This document shows positions 11,955 through 25,800 of a stretch of 64,000 nt of DNA, piece by piece. Under the pieces are notes generated by a model. The model did not search any database. It was given only the letters and a program-made list of their open reading frames with translations, and was not told the DNA's origin. The DNA is taken from contig WHUX01000072.1 of the NCBI GenBank assembly GCA_015179025.1, positions 186,001-250,000 of the forward strand, written 5' to 3'. The position numbers were made by a program, and so were the translations under genes. Position 1 is the first letter of the stretch, and each line of letters starts with the position of its first letter. This stretch comes from Terfezia claveryi (taxonomy: Eukaryota > Ascomycota > Pezizomycetes > Pezizales > Pezizaceae).

Positions 11955-14900
11955 ATCGCTTCTCTGCCTAATGGGTATAACAATATCGGCTTATAATATG
12001 AAAGCAATTCATCGAGTCCGGTGACTCTCCTGGTATTTCCATACTTAGAATTCTAGTATATCCCCCTTGCCGTGATTCGATGTTACAAGGAACGCGTTCC
12101 ATAGTCTCTCGTCAAGTGATTGCTAGGCCATCGATGATCCCATCCCATCATAGAAAGTTGCAGCCACGTGATATCCTACTTCTGACAACCGTTTAAAAAT
12201 ATGAGCTCACTTATTATCATGGTAATTAATTAGTTATATCAGTAAAAACGTGATGTCAAATGGTGGGTAAATTAACAACTATATTCGCTCAACTGCAATA
12301 TATATTGTAAAGTACAGTGAACATGCAGTAGCCGGAGTAAAATCGATCATATAAACCAGATCTTTTATTCTCCATCGGGACAAGATAACTTGTATCGGCG
12401 ATGCAAACAGACCAGACCGTCAGCCTCACGCCTAAGTCCAAAAAAGTCCTCATAAAACAAGTATGTAGCGACTCTTGATTTTATTACTAAGGCAAATACC
12501 CGTCATCCATCAAAAAAAACCTCTCTTCACGAGAAAGGAAGCTTCCATCTATCGAACTTTTCGATCGCCCGATCCCTTTGCATCTGAGAGTTGACATCCA
12601 TTGCCCCTTCCCTAATTAGATGAATACTAGAGGAACATGACATAGATCGGAAACCAATCTCGTGGTGAGTGAAAATGATTGTTGGTTGAAATTCCATTCT
12701 GACGCATGGGCACCATTGAACCCTATCAAAGAACACCGGCGTGCCAATAATCAATCGTGAAAGTTCCATAACATCATCGTGCTGCAGGATATCAGAATGG
12801 GCCAGTAAAGGGTGCGGGATTGAATGCAAGGGGTTGATATTCGAAGCTAAAATATCCGATTCGTTAGATATAGATGTAGAGCAGACTTCAATCCCTCGAC
12901 GCCTGCCCGTGGAATATCATGGCTGATGGTTGTGCAGTAAGAGAAACTTAGAGACAAGTCGCCTGTTTGATTGAGTGAGTATCTATGAGTTGGAACCCAT
13001 CTGAGAAAAATGGTCAGAATCGTATTATTGCAATGTAGGGTATCCCCAACGGCTTGAATCAGACAGTTAGGCAGTGGACAAGAGGGGCACACTTCTTGTG
13101 ACAAAACACTGCTGTCGAAGTCTGTGTACTTACACTGCCAGTGATGCTATGGTGGCCCAACTCCGACATCGCAGCAAGGCTAGGGTGTATGAACAGCACC
13201 ACGTAATGTATAACCCTTGGCCGTCCCGTTTTCATAACATTAAGGTCATTTTCAGGAAGCTTGGTACTTTTGTATATGAATGAATCCTATGTGTTGATGC
13301 CCCAATGCCGAGGAGCGCGCGCCGTCACTCGTGCATCATCCCATTTAAGGGGGCCAACCAGACAATTGTCCCATGGCGTCTAGGAGTGACGCGATAATCT
13401 GTAGTCTATAATCTGAGTGATATACTTTAGGCAGAGAATTCACTATGAGATACTTACCGTGTTCTAAAACCCTGAGCTATGAGTACTTATATTTGAAGTA
13501 AGACGCTAAATTCTATCAGGGTTGGCATAAAGTGTCGGAATCCAAATCCGTGAAGTGGCTGGTGGCTTCCTAACGTAAGGATCGCCCGGCAACAAATGAT
13601 TTCGAGGAGGTTTTTTCCGCGGTGATTCACAAGTTTTTTTCGAGTCCGTCTTGAGTCCGAGTTCTGACGAGTTGCGTGTGCCGATATCTTACCCACCAAA
13701 AGTATTTCTAAGGGTATCATGTGTGGCCACCAACAACCCAGAGCAAACTGTGAGGGACAGGGAGCAATTCTGGACCGCCCAGGCATGAAGACCACAGAAA
13801 GCCCCTCACTACATCACCCATTGAGATCTTTACCTTTATCTGCTCGTAGCGGGAGGATCACGGGATGCAACCCCGAGAGAGAATATCGGATGACATAAAC
13901 AGAATTCCACAGCACCCCACAGTCGGTTAAGATTCCAGCCCTAATCATCTGATCTTTCCCGTATATTAAACAGATGCTGTACGCGGTGGGGTACATACTG
14001 TTGAATAATTAGGATCCTCAAGCATTTTCTCCACTATCCCATCTTGCTTAACGAAATTGTCAGGTTCTGGTTTGGTCGTCGTCTTTGAGAATAATGTGGC
14101 GAACAACGTAATTCGACCATAGAGAAAATGTCTCACAACTCATCTCATGCACAGAATGTTTCCAGAAGCTCTGTGGTATTTGTCTTGGCAGATCAACCGA
14201 GCCTGCATTCCTGTAACACATGATATTCCCAAAAAGAGTCCGAGGATAGCAAATCTTTGTTCTTTACCGATCAGTTCTTCCAATGTGATTGCCCCCTGCG
14301 CCTGCTCTCATGTTGACACATGTAAATCTCTGAAACAGACTTTTTTTTGGGTATTGATAGTCCACCAATTTGTTTGGTCATTCGTTGCCTGTTGCGCTGG
14401 TAATCCTTCTGTCTGCAAGTGACAGGCCTTGTGATCACGAAACGAAACAATAGGTAAAGAAGATCTGCATTTCCAGGACTCCGGATTGATACTGTAGTCT
14501 CGAGTGGGGGATCCCTGATCCCTGGCTCTGCGGATCCCTTGCTGGGAAAGACTGCACGCTAGCAGATTCCAAAACGCACCAGCAAGGAAACAGAAAAGCC
14601 TTAAGTTGGTTAGGTATCGAAGGAGACGAATGAGATCAGATATTGGTCAGCCGGTTTGGTCTATCAAGTACAGTACCAAATAACCTTGAGAGTTCGTAAG
14701 CTCCCGGAGATGTCAACTTGCAGAAGAGGGGAGTAGTTTGTAGCACTATATGGTGAGTGATATGCTTTGACACCTATAGGCTCGGATCGGTACAACCCGG
14801 CAAGATCGATGGCAGAGACCAGGAAGGCACGGGAGCCTGGTGCGAGCAATTGCAACGTTAATGCAGAGAAGGCGCCTCCATTCCTAGAATAGAGTATACG

Positions 14901-17659
14901 ACGCGAAAGCAGGAGGCATATGTGGTATCGTGGAAGAGGTGGATGGGTGCTGGCAGAGCAGTTGGCTGTACGACATGGGAGGAGCACCAGCCAAGTAGTG
15001 ATGATGGAGAAAGCGGCAGCACTCTTGGCAGGCCAACGGCCGAGCTTCGCTGGTCATCGCCATGTTGCTTCCAAGTAACTCTAATCACCACCCTATCTCC
15101 ACCAGAGCAACATTGTCGACCTCAACAACAAGGTTTTGTCTCGGCTCCAGGAGCTTAACGGCACCGTGCATCAATCATGGGCAAGGGGAAGGCATTCCTG
15201 TGCTGTGCAAGGGCCAGCTACCATAGCCAGAGCCGCAGTCAATGCGAGGTGTTTTGTGCCCGTGCACGCCAAAGCCGGGACACAGCGAATGAGAACGAGC
15301 AAAGCCGTACCATACACCCGCAGTTTGTTCCACGACAGATTTCCTGTCATGACAATGACCTGCTCTATCTGCTTGATTTCACCCTGTCCTCTCAATCCAC
15401 CACCGATTCATTCAAGGGTCATGATGCTTCACGGCATGAACAGAGGTCAGATTCGATTTCGGCGTCAAAATTATCACCGCTTTACCTGCTTTACTTTCTT
15501 TAGAATGAGAAGGGAGGATTGATATACTCAGAGGTTATGATTGTGGATGCCAATTGGCCGGTACCGAGATGACGCCATCGTTCCGATTGGTTCTGCTGCA
15601 AGCCTCTCTGTTATTGGCCCTCCCCTTACATCGGCAACCCCACACTTTCACGGGTCAGTTCACATCCAGCGACCAGCTAAAGGAATATCATCACTACATC
15701 TGATCAAAGGATAATCTTCGGGATAAATGGCGTATTATAGTGCGACTTCGTGCTAGCATAATGTGGCACACAGTGATACACTCAACGTTTGAACTCCACC
15801 GCTTGTTGCACACGCCTCACGATATGCTAAAACACTGGTAGAAGCTATTACAGAAGTGGGTTCCTTCAGTCATAGGGCGAAATCTCTCGCTCGATGAAGG
15901 AATACTGTGTCCACGTCACTGTGAAAACATCATAGGCCATACAAAGCATTGATTGATTTTATGGTCCGCTGGCATGCTTTGGAGATCATTCATTACAAAA
16001 CGGGATACGTCTGAGACCCCCGCGTCATGCTTAACTTCCTCCTTGCACCAGAGATACAGATTCCCAGCGCCAGATACATATATTTATAACAAATTCATCC
16101 TGCTCAGCGGATCTGGGAATCTAGGTACTAAGCTTCAATTATCGAATGGATTGGCAATAATTTTGGGGATCAAAGGTACTTAGGCCTTCATGGCGGGGAA
16201 GTTGGGACTATTGAACCCTGATATGAACCCGGGCCAGATGGGAAAGTCACGAACCGTTGGGGAGGTATGGCAAACTTAGTCCAATGGGAGGATTCTTAGA
16301 CCCTCAGCAGTCATGGAGGGTGGTAAACGTCACAGTGTGGTTGTTGGCGCATGCGTTGTTCTAGTCATTAGACAGAATGGGGCCAGCGAAGCTGATGGTG
16401 AAAATGGTTCTGATCGAGAGTAATGAAGGACCCAATAGGGAGTATACAACACTCAAAACAGCTTCAGGGTCGATCAGAATGCTTAAAAACATGGGCAGAA
16501 AGCTGTCAAAAATGCATTACTAAGGCGGGTTTAAAACATAAAGTGAGTGTTGGCTTGGGTCTCCACTCACCAAAACGGTGCCGGAACAGAAGACCGTACA
16601 TCGACTAAAAGAGATTTGTTTTACCGTGCTTAGCTCATTATTGGACTTACGTCTCACAAATATAGGTGCAGGATAAGCCCGAGATAAAGTAATATGCGAT
16701 GCGAGTACCCAACTTGCTTGAGATCCCTACCTACTCACCTGCAGCCAGGACTTGGGAATATTAGCCCAGGTCACCAAAACAGGTCATTTTTACTTCCCTA
16801 ATTCTCTTGTTTCCTGCTGAATACGCGCCAGTGTAAGACAAAAAACAACCACGAAGAGGGGAAACTCACGCGCAAAACGACTTTGATAGTGGGGTAGCGC
16901 TGTGAAGGTGATATGCGATATTATTGGATTATTGGACAAGTTTGGCTTTACCCCTGTCATTGCCAGGGGCGGGAGGAACAGCCACTCACGACACACACCT
17001 CAAACCTTCACACCATCAGGCAGAGGTGATTTTGTAGTACGTGCTGAGTCCTGAGGCTAAGTTGAATTCAGTGAGGATATTCGCCTGGACAGTCGGGCTG
17101 AGCATCATCAAATCACGATTTCGTCCTAACTCACCCCCCACACCTGAGGGCTGCGAGTTTCTTATGCAAATGGCGCACCCTCGTCCTGTGCTGCTAGGTT
17201 TTCACTATCACACTGCCTGGACATCCAGTGGTGCTGTAGGCAGCAGTTACAAAACAAGGAACCCACATGCTGCTTGAAAACCATAAACACCTGGTTGCCC
17301 CGTTCGTGGAGGAATTTCGCTCACCTTCACGAATTTTGATCATTGTACACATTGTACACCGTCCCCCATCGCTGAATACCAATTATCAAGGTTCATTATA
17401 GCCCAGTGAGAAATCAAGCCCACAAAATCCAGTGGATTTATGCTATCACCTGATCCAATTTCCTTCCAACTGTTCAACATTTTTCCTGCTGGCTTCCTAA
17501 CTTCTCCGAGGGGCGCATACATTCGTAATCACATCCAACACTTTGCCACCACTGACTCTCGGCTTCATATTTATTTACCACCACCAGATCTTCCTTCAAC
17601 AAGGTCTGTAGCAAAATTTAATTCACTAACTCAGCTGTATCCAACCTACAAACAACAAC
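11955..17659. other. Divergent intergenic region of 5.7 kb, no recognised gene
   Basis: This region separates the 5' end of the Hrq1-like gene from the 5' end of the gene at 17660. Several open frames of 60-130 codons occur, notably overlapping frames on both strands in a GC-richer patch at 14660-15520. None matches a family I recognise, and the frames conflict with each other. Minus-strand 12527-12829 ends in a segment weakly reminiscent of an ankyrin repeat (REGAMDVNSQ), which is not enough to call. The last ~150 bp before 17660 are rich in CCA/CAA and probably belong to the 5' leader of that gene. Confidence 0.45.
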
Positions 17660-19014
17660 ATGGCAACAGCTTATAACCGTGCAATCCAACACAGTGATGG
17701 CAATACAAGGACTCGCGACAGGTCTTCGTATACAACCTCATCGCCCAACTCGATACCTTCATTAGAACGATCTCATGACTCGACATGTTCGCCAACAGAG
17801 TCTGAGATATTCGACTATCAGAAAGCTTCAGTGAATACATATTGTACGACAGTCGCATCAGCAGAAGATTATGAAGATGAGTATGCTCATTACGACTATT
17901 ACGATTACGAGTACAAAACTCCAAGGAATGAAGCCATCCCAGCAACTCCTGCTGAGTTCGCCCAGCTCTTTCCCTCGTCCAGAAAATTCCAAATCAAGCA
18001 TGACGATGCTTCTGTCGATGGTGACATGAACATCAGAGTTGATACAGAAATCAAGGACAAGCACAATAACAAGCACATCACACTTTTCCATCTCAGGATG
18101 TACGACTTGCAAAAGAGAGAGTTCTCTCTACGGAGATATGGAAGGGATTGCGGAAGGGAAGTTGCACACACTCATCAAAAGATTGAGAAGGTCGTTTCTC
18201 CGAAGAGGCCTGCTCTTCAACGGTCAGTCAGCAGAGCTCTACAGAGCTTCCGTGGAAAGTCAGAACAGGAGAAACAAATGACCCTAAATCGACAAGATAG
18301 CGGGTATGGTTCTTCTTTCGATGATGAAGATGAAGAAGGGGTCCCTGAGAGACCAAAGTCGAGGTATGGCAGTGAGGAAGTCAAACCTTCTACAGCAATC
18401 ACTTTGGAGTTTTCGAACTATGCCCATGTCCAGGTAGACAGAAAAGGGACAAAGGGATCAAGAAAGTACGACTTTGAGTATTGGGGAAAGAATTACTCCT
18501 GGAAGAGAATGATCAGAAAACATCCGGCTACTGGCGAAGACGAAATCTCCTACTCCCTGTTGAATAATGGTACCAGTAATATTGTCGCCTCTATTATTCC
18601 CGACCCCGCCCACTCTATCGATGAGGAGGGTGGTGAATTTGTTCCAGCGTGCACCTTCCAATTTAAGGACTCGACTCAAGATCCAATACAGTGCTCCGCT
18701 GATGCCGCAGAGTGAGTCCACTCATCCCTAGATAAGTCTCCATGGCTTGCGATAAACTAACATCTCCGCTTAGCGTCATCATGGCAACTGGCCTGATGGC
18801 CCTTGTTGATGATTGTATCAAGCGCAAATACCGTACAAAAAAAGCTGTTCAACTCAACATTCCACTCCCCATGACATCGCACTTGAAGATGAACATGGAA
18901 TATGTCGGACCCAAGCGACTCATCGACGAAGTTTTCAACCGAAGACCGACGATGCAAGCCCGAAGTATGTCGAGCCCTGTGACAACTTCTACAATTCCGG
19001 GTAGGAGGAGATAA
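17660..19014 (+). CDS. Acidic protein of unknown function, apparently conserved in filamentous ascomycetes
   Basis: Two exons (17660-18711 and 18774-19014) encode 430 residues; the 62-bp intron has a CTAAC branch site. I do not know a function. Layout: a Ser/Thr-rich start, a Tyr/Asp/Glu stretch at about residues 72-90 (DEYAHYDYYDYEYK), a compact region with KHDDASVDGDMNIRVDTE and LFHLRMYDLQKREFSLRRYGRDCGREV, a disordered Ser/acidic linker (DDEDEEG), a second folded-looking region (ITLEFSNYAHVQVD, YDFEYWGKNYSWKR), and a C-terminal part with ATGLMALVDDCIKRKY. The pattern resembles conserved but uncharacterised Pezizomycotina proteins that I recall only in outline. There is no signal peptide or membrane segment, so a cytoplasmic or nuclear location is likely. 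The ATG follows a CAACAACAACA leader, a good fungal start context. Confidence 0.85.
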
Positions 19015-22000
19015 GTATTCATCACATGTGGCTTCCTTTTTGCTTTACACTGTACATGACTGGGTAGGATCTTTGCTTTCAACGTCTCGATATATCTCTA
19101 TCAATTTTTTGTCCATGTAGCTTTCTTTTGTAGAAGGGATTTTTATTCATTCAGGACTTCGCCTATTGTGCTCAGGGCGGCATGAAACCCCAAACCCTCT
19201 GAGGCATTTAAACCCCTTTGCATCACCGGAATGAGGAGTAAAGATATATGGAGCTCTACTTGGGGGAGTTTAATAGGCGTCACATATACGGAAACTTTTC
19301 TATATTTCATATACTTGGGAATATTGACGGGTCAGGGTGGAAAAAAAGTTGACAAGTGGATGGTCCAAAGGGTTGGAGTTTCTACGGGCGGGGAGGATTG
19401 GGAATGTCTGGATGGATTATTAGATGTGGGACCTATTTTCTCTTTTCTATTCCATCTCCAAGCCTGTTTTGCTATCTAGTTTCCTTCTTTATTTTACTTT
19501 GTTTTAGTTTTGTTTATTTTCTCGCGGTATTTTGCATTTTGGGTCTACTTTTCCGGAGGAATAAAGTATGGAATGTGGCCACGCGGGCGGACGCACTGGT
19601 GGGTTTGGATGGCACAATAGGTACCATTAATGATTGAGGAATTTTGCGATTTGCTATATGAATCTACTGTACTTTACAGCTCCTGCACATATACATATAC
19701 ATTCACATCACATACATTTCCAAGGTAGTTCACATTACTCTCACTTTTAAAATGGTGAGATAATATGATGTTTCCTCGTACTATCTCCTCACATTCGTTT
19801 GGGCCAAAGGATATGCGACTCCTTACATACAGCGTCACTCACTCTACAAAGAAAAGGAACCGGCAGCCCCCCTTCCTTGATTCAACTCGCATCCACCATT
19901 ATCACAAAGCCCAGTAGTATCTTACACTTTGACCAGTTTTTGACCTTTTTGACAGCAACTTGTCCCGCAAATATGCATATATCCAATCACACCTCGCTTG
20001 CCACCTCTACCAGTTACCTATACATAACTCTCCATTGATTTCCCGACTTCAAACTCCGATCGGGGAGGAAAATTTTTTGGTTGCACAGAATAGTTCGGGG
20101 TGCAAGAGTCACAGCTCACGAATGGTATTTGTTGTTCGTCGCTGGGATTGTGGCAGTGTGGTGTGTGTGTGGGAGCTCATTATCAATACTTTTTCTGGGG
20201 ATGAACCAGGGGGAAAGAGAGGCGAGTGTGTGGGGGGGGTGCCGAAGTTCGTTTTGCTCTAACGTCAGGATCATTCAACGATTTTCGATCTTTTGTGGGT
20301 AAATCATTTTCCTGATCTCTTGATCCGCGGCGTTGTTTAGTGCTAACTTCGTATACTTGTTACCAAGTAGGAATGGATCGAGTTATAGAGTTTCTTGGGG
20401 GGTATTTCTTCGTATTGGGCGGAGTTTGAAAAAGCTGAAAAGGTGCAGCGCATAGCATGGCAGATGCATGATAACAAGTATGGGAGCGGATGGGGGTACG
20501 GTAGGTATTAAGAAAGGTAGGGGTATGGATGGTCAGAATACGAGTGACTTCTACACCGTACATGTCGTCGCTGAGCAGGCCATGATTGAGCTGCACGTAT
20601 AGGTAAGTAATGGTTATCTTCCACGTAATACAGGCTGTTGATGAATTAAGCGTACTTTTTTGGCAGGAAAATGGTAGCCTCTAGGAATATCGGGGATGCG
20701 ATGAGGTTGTTTCATTGGTATAGTTGTTTGTACCGGTTCAGAAGGCCACATTCCGGATGCTCCCGGAGGTGGTCGGTGTTAACGAACAGAAAGGGATGAT
20801 TTGGGGTACCGACGGGCCCGATGGTCCGGGCGGGCTAGAGTAAGCGAAAACGAAGCTTATTCCTAAAAACAGTTATATTGACCATCAATCAGCATAAATC
20901 ACACCGGCTTAATCTATGCACCGAAGAACAAAGCTCCCAACGAACATGAAACAAATCTAGGGTATTTGGATTCAGCCCATCGCCGTGCCGGGTACCTGCT
21001 TTCCTAACAAGAGAGGCTATACCGGTGAAGTTGTAATTCTTCCCTGGCCGCCTTGCTGTTGACAGCCTTGCTTTGTATAAGCGTAACCTTAAGCTTGCAG
21101 AGGCTTAAGTTTCCGAGGCTGATGGCATTCAACTTGTTTGGAACGTTCGTAGTGCTAGGTGATATCGGCTATATGAGCAATACCCTGAATTATGGGTAAA
21201 CCCGAGACACAATGCAGCTGCGCGTAGCAACACTCTCTGGGAACATGAACTGCGCACAAACTTGTGGTGATACTCGGGTAAGCAGCTCTGCGGCTCTGAT
21301 GTTGATTCAGGCTCCGTACGGTGTCATGAATCCCTACCTACATACATCTTCAAAATTGGCTCCTGAAGCCAGCCTGAGTTGCAAAGCTGCAAAGCTGCAT
21401 ATATGTCGATGTCCATATCACACGCATAATCCTCATGTGCCTACGTAAGTACATACCTCTTGCGCCACCGATGCATAAGTACTTGATGCTAAACTGGTGA
21501 GTCACTTACACTACGACGCCAACACATGAAACTTTACATAGCCTCACTCACTCCACACAATGATGATGGGAATGATAGCAGAAAAACAACAGCCATGCTA
21601 AGAATAGCCATCGCTGCTCCTCCAACTGAATACGACTGAGGAAGAGAGCGGGAACTTTTCAACGTTGTGGTATATTTACTATCATAACTTGAGTTCAATT
21701 GGCGGCAGTGCACAGTTATTTACTGCAATGACTTCCAGGAATCTGAATACTTATAGAGCTGCCGTGAATATCCGCAGCTCACAACGACCGCGGCGATGAT
21801 CGGCGGGAAGCCGAACTCCGTTCAATTGCAATTTGTCGTCAGTTGCGAACCGGGCCGTAAAGAGAAGGATTGATGGTGCTCTATTTGCACGTCAACAGAT
21901 GGCCATATGCACCCCAAATTGGAGCTAAAGTCCATGTCTACTTGAGTGAAGTCGGCAGGGGAACCACACTCGTGACTCCAAAAGAAACTCTGATTGCCTT

Positions 22001-22784
22001 TTCTGGTCATATTCCAAGCGCTCCAATTGCATGGAGTTCCCGTCAACCCGTTTCCACCCAATTATCTCCTCAATAATGGCCTCAGTTTATAGTCATCGTA
22101 GCGTTATAAATCAATCAAAAAATGACCTTAGGCATTGCTTTTTTCGTTCGGCAGAAACCGGTTCCTCGTACCTGCATCAGATACGTCTTAGTCTGGTCTA
22201 CCTATATGCTCAAAATAGTAAGTATAATGGGTCCTATTGAGCTTTCTCTGCAACATGCCAGTTCCTTTTGTTGCCGCCAGACTGGGCTTCATCTTCCCAA
22301 CAATATTCCAGAAGGCTCCATATATTGAACAGACCATAAGAACGAATTACTTTAAAAATTTGGGCAGCTTGCAGCTACAGTTATCAAAAGCAACAAACAT
22401 GGCATGAATTCCGCCACTGGTAATGCAGTGGCCATCAAGTGAGTGTGGGTCCACATTTGTAAACTGACAGAGCTTCCCAGAATATACTCGAGTACCTCAA
22501 CTAGTGAATGGCGAATTCCACTCAATATCAGGGTAACCAATTTTTCCCATCCTGCAACGTGTTGCATCCACCACTGATGATATTTTGAAGGATGAGCATC
22601 AGTATACTTTCATTAGGTTACTTGAGCTGTTGCAATCAACGGCAAGCCTCCAGAAGTCACCCCTATAAGAGCAATTGCAAAACTTGCCATGAGGTGAAAT
22701 TGGCTTCTCATCGTGTAATTGGGTTTGTAGAGGCGGATATATTGGTCCTATACAACTCTTGGGAAGTTTGAAGTTCAGGAGGGC

Positions 22785-22831
22785 CATCGATCGTATAATG
22801 ATCGTGAGAACAATCGATCATAGGATCGATG
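22785..22831. repeat. Imperfect 47-bp palindrome
   Basis: CATCGATC at the left end pairs with GATCGATG at the right end, and the pairing continues inward (TATAATGATCG against CGATCATAG) with a 1-nt gap around a short central GAGAAC spacer. It lies in the gene desert and could be a MITE relic or a cruciform-forming site. Confidence 0.55.
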
Positions 22832-25800
22832 TCTATGCTCGTCAAAGGAATGCTTGGCGCTTAAAACTGATCCTTCTCTTGGCACCACTTTGTGTGCATA
22901 GGTAAGATGTATGCTAATGCTGATCATGAAGATCCAACTATCTCTCGTTCAGCGAACAAAATCCCCCATTGTTGTTCAGATTTCGTCAGCTCATGCAAAT
23001 TACAGGCCAGCACGCCGGAGGCAGGCAAAAGTACGTCCTAATATGTAGAGAACTATGTAGAACTGATATCAGACCTAGGCCCAAAGCATTACCGCAATAG
23101 GTAAGCGAAGTCTGAATACCGCCATACAAGGATATTTGTATGGAGAGACACAGGTTCTTAACCACAAGATTATATAGCTATGCATACATGCACCAAGATA
23201 GAAGGGCTGGACTGACGATGGTCATTTGTCTCAAAGATATAGGGCGATATCGATAGTCATATTAATCCAGATCAAGGAGATATGTTTAGTTGAAACGCCA
23301 TACGGCCAATTACAAAGTATTGGAAATCGTTGGATCTGCCACTATCACGGAAACGCCCGAGTTGGGGGGTAAGCTATGACGATCGAGCCATGACGATGAC
23401 CAGTCAACTCAGATTGAAGAAGGACTTGGGAATACGTGTAAATTTGAATACGTATACAGTTTATGGGATGAACGAGGCAGTGAGTATCAATGGGGCTCTA
23501 CGTGTATTGTGCAGGTTCGAACATGTGGATCCATGAACCCCAACGCTGATGAAAACGCATCCCAGTCCCGAAACGTCTGCATCAACCCAGTACATTGCGG
23601 TCTCTAAAACCATAGACCATGCTCGCCACGCCCCACGTCTTAACTATGACCCTATAGCTTTGCTTTCTCCACTAGCTAACAACATGCAGCCGCGTGCTTA
23701 GGTATGATGAGTATGCGGTGGCAGTCTCGTGAACCTGCTGGCTGTACACGACATTTCAGAAGCTAACCTTTTCACTATAGCATGACATCTCATGATTATA
23801 TATCCATCCTCGAGCTGAACCTCCTCCGTTCGGACGTTATGAATCCAACCATCTAGCCGGTTACTACCTAGTGCTCTTTCCGAGAATATCACACACATCA
23901 TCACCTCATCTACTTCGGGCCGGCTGAGGAGATTTAACAGCATGCGATGTGGTCCCTGCAGTGATCATGTAGTACGCTCACATGTCCAAGTCTTTGTAAT
24001 TCCATCATGCGTTTTGTGCTTTGCTGGATAACATCTCCGTGGAGCTAACTGCGATGGGCCTTACCCCACATTTTTGTGGAACAATCTCGGATTGTAAAAC
24101 AATCACCAAAAGCAGCTAGTCTCTACTCAGAATATGGCCGAATCGAGTCTAACTCATGATAGACAATCCATCCGTGAGAAAAAGTTAAAAAAACCATATA
24201 AAAAAAAAGATTCAGAGGCAAGAGGAGTCTTTTTTGGTATTTTTACAGGTGGGTAGGAGGCCCTTAGCTCGGACAGGATTGTGTATGGGAAAGAGCCATA
24301 TATTGCTTTGGTACAACTACCGGCACTTTTGCCTCCTTTGGCTGTGTTTTTCGCTGTTTCACCAAAAATCCGCGAACAAAAACCAAGTCTGATGCACGAG
24401 CCCGCCACTAACCGTACTAACTTTTGTAGCAAGATCCAGATCTTATTCTTGCGTATTTTCAATAGTCGGGTGTGGTCTTGTTTACGGTACTTACGGATAG
24501 TCTGGTTACATTTGCAAATTACGATCGCACTGTTGTAAACGGTGATTTCGAACGTTGACTTTATCGTTCCTCCTCCCCCAAGAAGGCATCTCCTCCATTC
24601 GTCAAGATGCTCTACCCCACATACCAGCGGTCCCTAGCGGCGAGTAGTGGTAACTTAGTTTTCCCTGGATGATCTCGTTCAGGCTCTTCTAATTTATGAA
24701 AGGCAGAGGTTTGGACTGTGGGTCAGATATATAACTTTGTGGCATACCTTTAAAGGAGGTAAAGCATCCCATTGGTGGTGCCACCCAAAAGACCACGGAA
24801 CGACTCTATGTACAATTTCCATCCACATATGCTTCTGTACAGCGGTCGCACGCACAGCCAAAGTGCCTCCCTCCAAAAATATTGCCAGGAATCGCCACTC
24901 TGCTAGAATTTATCTCGGGTCCGCTTGCCCCATAGAGGTTATCAAAAGGCACTGTATCTGGTGGCAATTTGTTGAAGAATCAGGTTTGCTAGACCGTTTT
25001 GACGAGGTGATCAGTCCTGGTGAAGGCAGCCGAGCAGTATCAGAAACCGTGGATCTCCTTTTCGTGTATATATTCCGTCTGATATTTTGGTTATATATCA
25101 TGATGGAGTCAGCAGGGTGTTTTGCTACATACTATTGTAACGCCTGGTTGTGAATACCAAGACTTCCATATCGGATTTGCTTCCCTCTCTGCCTAGTGTA
25201 GGTTGCTAGCACAATATGACAGGGTATGCAACAAGAACTACAGTTTGGGTCCCGGATTTCCTCTCCTAGTAGTCATCTACGCTTGTGAAAAGTTCACTGA
25301 CTCTCGGGGAAAAAAATAAAGATATATTAAAAAAGATTAGTGGATATCACCAACTGGATAGCAATGAACCTGTTTTGCCATGCTGCTATACTATGTTACT
25401 TAACCACAGGTATGCCATAGTATTGTGAGTGCCAATTAATGATAGCAACACGAATACAGGTTTACTTTCATCTTTTGGGAGGTGAAGGGCTTCAGTGATT
25501 GGAAGAAAAGGCAAACACACAAGTCATGTACGAACAAGCAAAAAGTATAGGCTGCTCAAGTGGCTATAGGATTTTCGAGTCAGACTTTCTAGGGGAGCTA
25601 GGCACTATAGCCGCATGCAACTCCAATAGCTGCCATCAAGTTTATTACTAGAATCACTAAAACAGATGGTATATGTACAGAAATTGTGTTAAGGATTCTC
25701 AGGATATTCTTATTTCAAAGGGAGAAAAATATATATTAACCTTCAGGATGTAAAGTGAAGCTACCGTACAGAGTAAAAGCACTACGATAGAATTACCCTG

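Noticed and set aside
12527..12829. Minus-strand frame with an ankyrin-like phrase (REGAMDVNSQ)
   Set aside because: Only one weak half-repeat, no further repeats nearby.
14660..15522. Overlapping open frames of 75-130 codons on both strands in a GC-richer patch, one with a hydrophobic N-terminus (minus 15395-15171)
   Set aside because: Frames compete on both strands, no splice model gives a recognisable protein; a small secreted protein gene cannot be excluded but is not supported.
24154..24462. 102-codon minus-strand frame that looked like a transposon fragment
   Set aside because: Starts from poly-A-rich DNA and I could not match it to any named transposase or reverse transcriptase.
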